Assembly: GCA_040255215.1 (NCBI GenBank)
Contig: JBDZUM010000003.1
Span: forward strand, 31,936 to 95,935
Source of the DNA: JAQSWP01 sp040255215
Lineage (GTDB): Bacteria > Pseudomonadota > Alphaproteobacteria > Reyranellales > JAQSWP01
DNA length: 64,000 nt
Reading direction: 5' to 3'
Under the pieces are notes generated by a model. That model saw only the letters and a list, made by a program, of their open reading frames with translations. It did no database searches and was not told the DNA's origin. Made by a program: the position numbers and the translations under genes. Positions within the stretch are counted from its first letter, which is position 1, and each line of letters begins with the position of its first letter. Positions 7,813 to 14,586 of the stretch are shown piece by piece.

Positions 7813-8663
7813 GATGCTGTCCCGACGGCCATGACCGGGACTGCGGGCCGAGCCGGCGCTGCGACAGGAGCAGGCACCAGAGCTTGGGCGGCGACGACGA
7901 GCGGCGCGAAATCGGGATCGCTTTTGGTAATGCGCTCCAGCTTGGCGACGCCGACCATGACGTTCAGCCGCGCCAGCGGCATATCCATCTCATGGGCCAT
8001 GAAGGCGCCAAGCTGGGCGAGGCCGAGATAGTTGCCATAGGCTTTGTCGAAGATTTGCTGGGTCGCGTAGAAGGCGTTCACGACCAGGCCGGCGGCGGTC
8101 GGCTCGAAGCTGACCTGTTGCAGGCAGGGGAAGCCGAGCTGCGCGCTGGCGACATGATCGCGCCCTGGGTCGAAGGTCGTCGCCTGTAGCATCGAGCGGC
8201 GCACGCCCGCTCGCGAACCATATTGTGACAAGATCCACTCCAACTGATTTCCGTCGCACGGCCCGCGGCCGTACATGATCATGCGTTCGAAATACAGGCC
8301 GCGGCCGTTGGCTTTCTTGTTCATCGCCTGCCAGCGCGGGAATGTCGCACGATAAAGTGTGAAAAGGCGGGTGCGGTCGCCGCGCGACATCTCCCAGATG
8401 CGCTGCGGAAAGATGGTGAAGGCGACATCCTCGACCTTGAGACGCCCCTTGCGTTTGAGGAGCTGATCGACGGCTAGGCGCACGGCCGGATCTTCAGGCG
8501 CCACGCCCGTGTCGTCGAAGCCGGTCACGCTCAATACCAGCGGCGAGACCTCGGTGCCGGCGCCGTCGAGAACTCCGAGCAGGAGGCGCGACCAGGCTCG
8601 CGATAGGTTGTTGTCGTTGATCATGACGGGCTCCGGCGCGGCCGATGCTTTCGACTTACTCAT
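7809..8663 (-). CDS. Divergent thymidylate-synthase / pyrimidine hydroxymethylase homologue
   Basis: A 284-residue protein. The C-terminal half has the ThyA core: nucleophile in G-F-P-C-L-Q-Q-V-S-F, then N-A-F-Y-A-T-Q-Q-I-F-D-K-A-Y-G-N-Y-L-G-L-A-Q-L, with the nucleotide-binding Asn in G-N-Y. The usual R-S-x-D phosphate and dUMP motif is replaced by A-T-Q-Q, so it is probably not an ordinary thymidylate synthase. ThyA relatives in phages hydroxymethylate dUMP or dCMP, which fits the next gene. The ATG at 8663 overlaps the ImmA-like stop by 8 nt and has GGAGG 9 nt upstream. An upstream frame extension is rejected because it overlaps ImmA. Confidence 0.7.
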   Translation of the reverse strand: MSKSKASAAPEPVMINDNNLSRAWSRLLLGVLDGAGTEVSPLVLSVTGFDDTGVAPEDPAVRLAVDQLLKRKGRLKVEDVAFTIFPQRIWEMSRGDRTRLFTLYRATFPRWQAMNKKANGRGLYFERMIMYGRGPCDGNQLEWILSQYGSRAGVRRSMLQATTFDPGRDHVASAQLGFPCLQQVSFEPTAAGLVVNAFYATQQIFDKAYGNYLGLAQLGAFMAHEMDMPLARLNVMVGVAKLERITKSDPDFAPLVVAAQALVPAPVAAPARPAVPVMAVGTAS

Positions 8664-9549
8664 CCGGGTCGTCCTCCAGATGGCGATACTGTGCGAGGCC
8701 GACATAGGCCTCGGGTGCGATACGAACGAACGCCGCCCAGGCGCCGCTGTCGGCGGCTGCCTGAACGATTCCGGGGCGCACCGCGCGGAACAGGCGGCCG
8801 TTCGCCAAGTCACGCTCATAGGCGAGGCCGGTGCCGGTCGTTGCCGTTCCCGGAGGAAGGAGCAACAGCATGTTTACCTCGGCATCGAGGGTCGGCCCCG
8901 CGCGGTGGCGGTCGGCGACGATCAAGGGCTCGGGCGTCAGGGCGCCGAGGATGTCGGCGCGCAGGGCCTTTGGCGTGACGCGCTGCAGGGCGGCGGCGCG
9001 CGTCCGCGAGATCATGTTCACGCTGGCCGAGAGGTGGGTGAGGAGCGTCCCGTAGCCGACGCCGAAATCGCAGGCGATCGTGAACATTTGCGCCGCCGTC
9101 GCGGTCTCGGGCGTCCAACCGCGCGTGGCGAAGGCGCGGCGTAGACCCATGATCGGCATCAGCGTGAAGCCCGCAAAGGTGTCGGCGAGGAATTCCTTTG
9201 GGTCTTCCCAGGGATGCTCCTTGGCGTCCTCGCGTAACTCGTCGATCGATGAGCCGTGGCCGAAGACGTGATGGCCAAGCTCGTGCCCGCAATTATAGGC
9301 GCGCCGCGGCAACGGGCGACGCGCCGAGAGGTGGATGCGCGGCGGCGCGCCGCGTTGGTACATCCCCTCCATGTTGATGTTGTTGAAACGCACGGTGACG
9401 CCCAGCGTCTCGCAAAGCCCGTAAATGCAGATGGCGCCATGCTGGTCGAGCTTGGCTTTTGCCCGCGTGGTGATCGCCGCCTGCATGGCTTGGGTCGCAA
9501 GGGCGCGACGATTGAAATTGGGCTTGGTGGTGCGCATCAGGTTCGTCAC
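8656..9549 (-). CDS. ImmA/IrrE-type zinc metallo-endopeptidase
   Basis: A 297-residue protease. The active site reads C-G-H-E-L-G-H-H-V-F-G-H-G at about residues 86-98 (HExxH), followed downstream by E-F-L-A-D-T-F-A-G-F, which supplies the third ligand region. ImmA/IrrE proteases cleave XRE-family repressors; ICEBs1 ImmA-ImmR and Deinococcus IrrE-DdrO are the known cases. Here the XRE gene is immediately upstream and the stop and start overlap (GTGA), so the two very probably form a switch. Residues after about 190 form a C-terminal domain of unknown role that may sense the signal. Confidence 0.88.
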   Translation of the reverse strand: MTNLMRTTKPNFNRRALATQAMQAAITTRAKAKLDQHGAICIYGLCETLGVTVRFNNINMEGMYQRGAPPRIHLSARRPLPRRAYNCGHELGHHVFGHGSSIDELREDAKEHPWEDPKEFLADTFAGFTLMPIMGLRRAFATRGWTPETATAAQMFTIACDFGVGYGTLLTHLSASVNMISRTRAAALQRVTPKALRADILGALTPEPLIVADRHRAGPTLDAEVNMLLLLPPGTATTGTGLAYERDLANGRLFRAVRPGIVQAAADSGAWAAFVRIAPEAYVGLAQYRHLEDDPDE

Positions 9550-9917
9550 CGACCGCCTCCCTCGGCGTTCGGGGTAGAATCGCTGCGCATGGCGGCGAGG
9601 AGCTTGAGCAGGCGGTCGAGGTCGTCCGGCCTAAGCTTGGTGAGCTCGCGGGCGGCGAGTTCGAGCCGGGGATCCTGGGCGTCGAGGGTGTCCGGCGTCT
9701 CGCCGAGCAGCCAGGCAACGCCAACGTCATAAATTTCCGCAAGGCGCGCGAGTTCGTCGGCCGAGACCCGGCGGTTTCCGGCCTCCATCTCCGAGACCGA
9801 CGGCCGGTGCAGGCCGATCATCTTGGCGACTTGGCCCTGGGAGAGACCCGCGAGTTTGCGCGCCTCCTTCAGGCGTTCGGCGATCAGAGCGCGCTTGACT
9901 GCTTCCGTGTCATTCAT
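9546..9917 (-). CDS. XRE-family repressor, probable ImmA target
   Basis: A 123-residue DNA-binding protein. The helix-turn-helix spans about residues 14-68: R-L-K-E-A-R-K-L-A-G-L-S-Q-G-Q-V-A-K-M-I-G, then H-R-P-S-V-S-E-M-E-A-G-N-R-R. A Leu-rich C-terminal segment, L-R-P-D-D-L-D-R-L-L-K-L-L, may dimerise or be cut by the protease. It starts at ATGA overlapping the carrier-like gene and ends at GTGA overlapping ImmA. A 17-bp palindrome over the operon's -10 box (10244-10260) is its likely operator, so the operon is probably self-repressed until the protease is activated. Confidence 0.9.
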   Translation of the reverse strand: MNDTEAVKRALIAERLKEARKLAGLSQGQVAKMIGLHRPSVSEMEAGNRRVSADELARLAEIYDVGVAWLLGETPDTLDAQDPRLELAARELTKLRPDDLDRLLKLLAAMRSDSTPNAEGGGR

Positions 9918-10219
9918 GCGGCGGTCGCTTCTTTGTCGGTCTGCTTCTTTAGCAATTCGCACACGAAGGCGGCTGTTTCGTCGATGGAGCGCGGCAGCTT
10001 GGTCGTCTCGTCGACGAAGATGTTCACGTCGTTCGGGATCGGCGCGCCGATCTCGGTGGATAGGATGGTGGTGGCGACGGGCCAGACCTTGCTGTCGAAC
10101 TTCGGGATATTGTCGACCGGCTTGGTCGCGCCCGTCAGCGCCGGGCACTCGAGGCCGCTATCAGTCTGAATCTGGCCGAGCACGGCGATCAGTTTCTCTT
10201 TCAGTGTGGCGGGGTCCAT
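9914..10219 (-). CDS. Small protein resembling an acyl carrier protein
   Basis: A 101-residue protein, first in the six-gene operon, with AAGGAGG 7 nt before its ATG. An N-terminal helix (residues 2-18) is followed by a loop and then F-D-S-K-V-W-P-V-A-T-T-I-L-S-T-E-I-G near 41-58, I-P-N-D, and a last helix I-D-E-T-A-A-F-V-C-E-L-L. This follows the carrier-protein plan, in which D-S at the start of helix II carries phosphopantetheine (here Ser 43) and is followed by an E-x-G-x-x-I-P segment. Similarity is weak and I would not claim it alone. The acpS gene at the other end of the same block makes it more plausible. It could instead be an unrelated small protein. Confidence 0.5.
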   Translation of the reverse strand: MDPATLKEKLIAVLGQIQTDSGLECPALTGATKPVDNIPKFDSKVWPVATTILSTEIGAPIPNDVNIFVDETTKLPRSIDETAAFVCELLKKQTDKEATAA

Positions 10220-10243
10220 ATGCGCCTCCTTGATCCGACATAT

Positions 10244-10275
10244 GGTAAGATAATCTTACCGACCTGTCATGTCAA
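10244..10275 (-). promoter_or_regulatory. Strong sigma70 promoter with palindromic operator for the cargo operon
   Basis: On the minus strand, TTGACA (10275-10270) is a perfect -35, followed by a 17-nt spacer and TATCTT (10252-10247) as the -10. GGTAAGAT-A-ATCTTACC at 10244-10260 is a perfect 17-bp palindrome lying over the -10, where a bound repressor would block RNA polymerase. The XRE protein encoded by the second gene of the operon is the natural candidate. The first start codon is 28 nt past the -10. Confidence 0.82.
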
Positions 10276-10401
10276 GTACTGCAACACCCTCGGCGCATCC
10301 ACTCTGAGTATCCCGAGAGAAAGTTCGAATGCGTACGAACGTTATCTCACCGCAATTGGTCGTACATAACGGCCATTAGAGATTCCAGCATTCTGCCTGA
10401 C

Positions 10402-10450
10402 CCTTGTTCCGATCCTGCGGCTCCCGTGCCGAAGATGAATCGGAACAAGG
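10402..10450 (+). promoter_or_regulatory. 12-bp hairpin that hides the traG ribosome-binding site
   Basis: CCTTGTTCCGAT (10402-10413) is perfectly complementary to ATCGGAACAAGG (10439-10450). The right arm contains the AAGG that serves as the ribosome-binding site for the traG ATG at 10454. In the transcript this would fold into a 12-bp stem with a 25-nt loop and hold back traG translation. No T run follows, so it is not a normal terminator. It may be opened by a protein, by readthrough from upstream, or by another RNA. The rest of 10276-10401 holds no gene. Confidence 0.7.
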
Positions 10451-10453
10451 CAT

Positions 10454-12493
10454 ATGACCCCCACCAAGCTGCTCATCGGCCAGATCTTCATCGTCTTCGC
10501 GATCGTGATCGCGGGCGTCTGGGCGGCGACGCAATGGGCGGCCTTCCAACTCGGCTACCAGGTCCAGCTCGGCGAGCCCTTGGCGGTGCTTTTCGGCACT
10601 CCGGTCTATCGGCCCTGGAAGCTGTTCGAGTGGTGGTATCACTATGAAGCCTACGCCCCGGATGTCTTCAACCGGGCCGGAGTGCTGGCTGGCGCCAGCG
10701 GCATCATGGGCTGCGCCGCGGCCATCGTCGGCTCGCTGTGGCGGGCACGCCAGAACCGGCTGGTCACCACCTACGGTTCCTCGCGTTGGGCGAACAAGCG
10801 TGAGATCGAAGGCGCCGGGCTCTTCCGCGCGGCGGGCGTCTTCCTCGGCCGCCTCGGTGGCCAGTATCTGCGCCACGACGGACCCGAGCACGTCATGGCC
10901 TTCGCCCCGACCCGCTCCGGCAAGGGCGTCGGCCTCGTCATTCCGACCCTGCTGTCATGGACCGGGTCAGCCGTCGTCCACGACATCAAGGGCGAGAACT
11001 GGCAACTGACGGCCGGCTGGCGGTCGAAGTTCTCGCACTGCCTGCTGTTCAACCCGACCGATCCGCGCTCGGCCCGCTACAACCCGCTCCTGGAGGTGCG
11101 GAAGGGACCGGACGAGGTCCGCGACGTCCAGAACATCGCCGACATCCTGGTCGACCCCGAAGGGGCGCTCGAACGTCGCAGCCATTGGGAGAAGACCAGC
11201 CACTCGCTGCTGGTTGGCGCCATCCTGCATGTCCTCTATGCGGAGGAAGAGAAGACGCTCGCCCGCGTCGCGACCTTCCTCTCCGATCCGCAGCGGTCTT
11301 TCGCCCACACCCTGCGCCGGATGATGGCGACCAATCATCTTGGCACGCCGGAGCATCCCCAAGTCCATCCCGTTGTCGCTTCGGCCGCGCGCGAGGTGCT
11401 GAACAAGTCGGAGAACGAGCGCTCCGGCGTGCTGTCCACCGCCATGTCGTTCCTCGGCCTCTATCGCGATCCGACGGTGGCGGCGACGACAGCGGCCTGC
11501 GACTGGCGCATCGTCGACCTGGTCGATGCGGCGCGGCCGGTCTCGCTCTACCTCGTCATTCCGCCATCGGACATCTCGCGGACCAAGCCGCTGGTGCGTC
11601 TGGTCCTCAACCAGATCGGCCGCAGGCTCACCGAGCGGCTGGAAGGCGATCCGGGCAAGCGCCGGAAGCATCAGCTCCTGATGATGCTCGACGAGTTCCC
11701 CGCGCTCGGACGGCTCGACTTCTTCGAGACCGCGCTCGCCTTCATGGCCGGCTACGGCATCCGCGCCTACCTGATCGCGCAGAGCCTCAACCAGATCTCC
11801 AAGGCCTATGGCGAGAACAACGCCATTCTCGACAATTGCCACGTCCGGATCGCGTTCAGCAGCAACGACGAGCGGACGGCGAAACGCATTTCCGACGCGC
11901 TCGGCACGGCGACCGAGCTGCGCGCCCAGCGCAACTACGCCGGCCATCGGCTGGCGCCCTGGCTCTCCCACGTCATGGTCAGCCGCCAGGAGACCGCGCG
12001 CCCGCTGCTGACACCGGGCGAGGTGATGCAGCTGCCGGCGGCCGACGAGCTGGTGCTGGTCTCCGGGCTTCCGCCGATCCGCGCCAAGAAGCTGCGCTAC
12101 TACGAGGATCGGAACTTCACCGCGCGTGTCGCCGGCGCGCCGCTGCTTTCCGACGGCGCCTATCGGGACAAGCCGGCCCCGCGTCCCGACGATTGGGGCG
12201 GACAGGTGCGCGGGCTGCATCTCCGCCTCGTCGCCGCTGCCGATGAGGCGGCCGGCATCGCGGAAGAAGAGGGCGGCCTGCAGCAGCAGCGCCATCCCGG
12301 CCTGCCCGAAGAAGGCGTCGCCAGGCCCACCGCGCCCGAGCGCGACAATCCGCTCGGCCTCGCCGATGACGAGTCCGATACCGCCGCCGACAAGCGTGCC
12401 ATGGACCGACTGCGTGGTCTCAACACGGTCGCGCGTGCCCACGCCATGAACGAAGGCGCGGGTCGCGATGACGACTTGCTGCCGAACTTCTGA
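10454..12493 (+). CDS. traG: TraG/VirD4 coupling protein
   Basis: A 679-residue inner-membrane ATPase that brings the relaxase-DNA complex to the mating channel. Two membrane segments lie in residues about 8-30 and 72-94. Walker A is A-P-T-R-S-G-K-G-V-G near 155 and Walker B is L-L-M-M-L-D-E-F-P-A-L-G near 415. Y-G-S-S-R-W-A at about 107 is the conserved TraG element before the nucleotide-binding domain. The C-terminal 80 residues are acidic and variable, as is usual. It heads the transfer operon; its ribosome-binding site lies in the hairpin at 10402-10450. Confidence 0.95.
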   Translation: MTPTKLLIGQIFIVFAIVIAGVWAATQWAAFQLGYQVQLGEPLAVLFGTPVYRPWKLFEWWYHYEAYAPDVFNRAGVLAGASGIMGCAAAIVGSLWRARQNRLVTTYGSSRWANKREIEGAGLFRAAGVFLGRLGGQYLRHDGPEHVMAFAPTRSGKGVGLVIPTLLSWTGSAVVHDIKGENWQLTAGWRSKFSHCLLFNPTDPRSARYNPLLEVRKGPDEVRDVQNIADILVDPEGALERRSHWEKTSHSLLVGAILHVLYAEEEKTLARVATFLSDPQRSFAHTLRRMMATNHLGTPEHPQVHPVVASAAREVLNKSENERSGVLSTAMSFLGLYRDPTVAATTAACDWRIVDLVDAARPVSLYLVIPPSDISRTKPLVRLVLNQIGRRLTERLEGDPGKRRKHQLLMMLDEFPALGRLDFFETALAFMAGYGIRAYLIAQSLNQISKAYGENNAILDNCHVRIAFSSNDERTAKRISDALGTATELRAQRNYAGHRLAPWLSHVMVSRQETARPLLTPGEVMQLPAADELVLVSGLPPIRAKKLRYYEDRNFTARVAGAPLLSDGAYRDKPAPRPDDWGGQVRGLHLRLVAAADEAAGIAEEEGGLQQQRHPGLPEEGVARPTAPERDNPLGLADDESDTAADKRAMDRLRGLNTVARAHAMNEGAGRDDDLLPNF

Positions 12494-12506
12494 TGGGGGC
12501 CATCCG

Positions 12507-12944
12507 ATGAACCGTCCCGCCAGACGCGCCAAGGCCCGCCACCAGCTCTTCCTCGACGCCGATCTCAGCGAGAAGCTGGAGGCGCTCGCGGCCAAGCCCG
12601 GCGCGTCGAAGTCCGCCATCCTGGCCGATGCGGTGGCGGCGTGGCTCAACCGCCGGGGTGCGCAGGAACTCGACGACCGCTTCGGCCTTCGCCTCAACCG
12701 GATGAGCGCACAGCTCAACCGGATCGAGCGCGACCAGCAGGTCTTGCTGGAAAGCCTAGCGCTGTTCGTCCGCTACCAGCTCACGGTCACCGCGCCGCTC
12801 CCTGAAGCCGACCAGGCCGCGCGCGCCGTCGGGCGCGACCGCTTCCAGGCCTTCGTCGATCAGGTCGGCCGCCAGCTTGCGGCCGGCGGCCGGACGCTGA
12901 GCCGGAACGGAGCCGGTAACGGAGAGGGGGAGGGCGCGCCATGA
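12507..12944 (+). CDS. Ribbon-helix-helix (CopG-type) protein of the transfer operon
   Basis: A 145-residue protein. Residues about 10-52 have the ribbon-helix-helix pattern (H-Q-L-F-L-D-A-D-L-S-E-K-L-E-A-L-A then S-K-S-A-I-L-A-D-A-V-A-A-W-L), followed by a helical, probably coiled region with L-N-R-M-S-A-Q-L-N-R-I-E-R-D. Genes like this lie between traG and trbB in many ICEs and may regulate transfer or help the relaxosome. The ATG at 12507 gives a start at the RHH strand; the frame opens slightly earlier inside the end of traG. The stop overlaps trbB by 4 nt. Confidence 0.82.
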   Translation: MNRPARRAKARHQLFLDADLSEKLEALAAKPGASKSAILADAVAAWLNRRGAQELDDRFGLRLNRMSAQLNRIERDQQVLLESLALFVRYQLTVTAPLPEADQAARAVGRDRFQAFVDQVGRQLAAGGRTLSRNGAGNGEGEGAP

Positions 12945-13948
12945 GCCTGCCCCATCCCGAGGCCCAGGCCAATCTGCAAGCCCAGGAGCGCCGGCGCGCC
13001 ATGCTGCGCACCGCCATGGGACCGGCGATCGCCGCCGCGCTCGCCGACCCCGCCGTCGTCGAGGTGATGGTCAACCCCGACGGCGTGCTGCGGCTCGACC
13101 GGCTCGGCGAGGGCCGGATCGATACCGGCGCCCGGCTGGCGCCGGCTGAGGTCGAGCGGATCATCCGCCTGGTCGCGAGCCACGTCCGCGCTGAGGCCCA
13201 TGCCGGCAACCCGGTGGTCAGCGCCGAGCTGCCGCCGCGTGACGACGGCTTGGCGGGCGAACGCTTCGAAGGCTTGCTGCCGCCGGTGGCGACGGCGCCG
13301 TGCTTCGCGATCCGCAAGCCGGCGGCGAAGATCTACACGCTCGACGACTATGTCGCCGACCGCATCGTCATGCCGGTTCAGGCCGACGCGCTGCGCAAGG
13401 CCGTCCGGGACCGGCGCAACCTGCTGATCGCGGGCGGCACCAGCTCGGGCAAGACGACGCTCGCCAATGCGCTGCTGGCCGAGATCGCCGGGCTCGACGA
13501 GCGGGTGATCCTGATTGAGGACACCCGCGAGCTGCAATGCGCGGCACCCGATTGTGTGGCGCTGCGCACCCGGCCGGGCGTCGTCTCCATGGCGGATCTG
13601 GTCCGTTCCACCCTGCGGCTGCGGCCGGACCGGATCATCGTCGGCGAGGTCCGCGGCGCCGAGGCCCTCGACATGCTCAAGGCCTGGAACACCGGTCATC
13701 CCGGCGGCATCGCCACCGTCCACGCCAACTCCGCGCGGTCCGCCCTCTACCGGCTCGAGCAGCTCGTGCAGGAAAGCGTCGTCACCGTCCCCCGGCGGCT
13801 GATCGCCGAGGCGATCGACCTCGTCGTCTTCATCCAGGGCCGCGGCACGGGCCGCCGCATCGAGACGATCGCCGAAGTCGCCGGCCTCGATGCCGACGGC
13901 GATTACGCCGTCACCGACCTCGCACCCCATCGGCTTCATGCCCTGTGA
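12941..13948 (+). CDS. trbB: TrbB, VirB11-family secretion ATPase
   Basis: A 335-residue cytosolic hexameric ATPase that powers pilus assembly and substrate transfer. The N-terminal domain (1-130) leads to Walker A G-G-T-S-S-G-K-T-T at about 164-172, the Asp box E-D-T-R-E-L-Q near 192, a Walker-B-like R-P-D-R-I-I-V-G-E-V-R-G near 227 and the His box T-G-H-P-G-G-I-A-T-V-H-A-N near 250. ATGA overlap with the preceding gene starts the compact trb run. Confidence 0.95.
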   Translation: MSLPHPEAQANLQAQERRRAMLRTAMGPAIAAALADPAVVEVMVNPDGVLRLDRLGEGRIDTGARLAPAEVERIIRLVASHVRAEAHAGNPVVSAELPPRDDGLAGERFEGLLPPVATAPCFAIRKPAAKIYTLDDYVADRIVMPVQADALRKAVRDRRNLLIAGGTSSGKTTLANALLAEIAGLDERVILIEDTRELQCAAPDCVALRTRPGVVSMADLVRSTLRLRPDRIIVGEVRGAEALDMLKAWNTGHPGGIATVHANSARSALYRLEQLVQESVVTVPRRLIAEAIDLVVFIQGRGTGRRIETIAEVAGLDADGDYAVTDLAPHRLHAL

Positions 13949-13963
13949 CAAGGAGCGACTACC

Positions 13964-14314
13964 ATGTGTCCGTCCACGTCCCTTCAAGCTCCCCACGCTT
14001 CGACAAAGTGTTTCCTGCGGTCGCTTGCCGGCGCCGCGGCCGTCACACTGCTGCTTTGCGGGACGGCGCACGCCGCCGGTTCGGGCATGCCCTGGGAGCA
14101 GCCGCTGGAGCAGGTGCTGCTGTCCGTCCAGGGGCCGGTCGCCAGGATCGTCGCGGTGATCATCATCATCATCACCGGCCTGACGCTCGCCTTCGGCGAG
14201 ACCAGCGGCGGCTTCCGGCGGCTGATTCAGATCGTCTTCGGCCTCACCATCGCGTTCGCGGCCAGCTCGTTCTTCCTCAGCTTCTTCAGCTTCGGCGGCG
14301 GAGCGCTGGTCTGA
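13964..14314 (+). CDS. trbC: TrbC, VirB2-like pilin precursor
   Basis: A 116-residue precursor of the conjugative pilus subunit. A long signal region (about 1-37, ending A-H-A-A-G) precedes two membrane helices, near 58-75 (rich in Ile: V-I-I-I-I-I-T-G-L) and 88-105. The TraF peptidase at 888-1436 is its likely processing enzyme. The start codon comes 8 nt after AAGGAG. Confidence 0.92.
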   Translation: MCPSTSLQAPHASTKCFLRSLAGAAAVTLLLCGTAHAAGSGMPWEQPLEQVLLSVQGPVARIVAVIIIIITGLTLAFGETSGGFRRLIQIVFGLTIAFAASSFFLSFFSFGGGALV

Positions 14315-14586
14315 TGCCGGACGGAGTCCACCATATCGAGGGGTTCGAGGCGCCGCTGCACCGGGCTCTGACCGAGCCGATCCTGCTCGGCGGCGCGCCG
14401 CGCGCCATTGCCATCGTCAACGGCACCGTGGCGGCGGCCATGGGGCTCGGCCTGCAGCAATGGATCGCCGGCCTAGTGCTGTGGGTCGTCGGTCACACGC
14501 TGGCGGTGTTCGCCGCCAAGCGCGATCCCGACTTCGCCGCCGTGCTCGTCCGCCATCTTCGCCAGAAGGGATGGTGGTCGTGCTGA
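14314..14586 (+). CDS. trbD: TrbD, VirB3-like inner-membrane protein
   Basis: A 90-residue protein with two membrane-spanning segments (about 30-62) and the family start G-F-E-A-P-L-H-R-A-L-T-E-P-I-L-L-G-G-A-P-R. The ATG overlaps the trbC stop (TGATG). It works with TrbE in channel assembly. The last codons overlap the chosen trbE start. Confidence 0.92.
   Translation: MPDGVHHIEGFEAPLHRALTEPILLGGAPRAIAIVNGTVAAAMGLGLQQWIAGLVLWVVGHTLAVFAAKRDPDFAAVLVRHLRQKGWWSC

Noticed and set aside
10402..10450. Terminator before traG
   Set aside because: The stem is perfect but there is no T run and its right arm contains the traG ribosome-binding site, so translation control is more likely.
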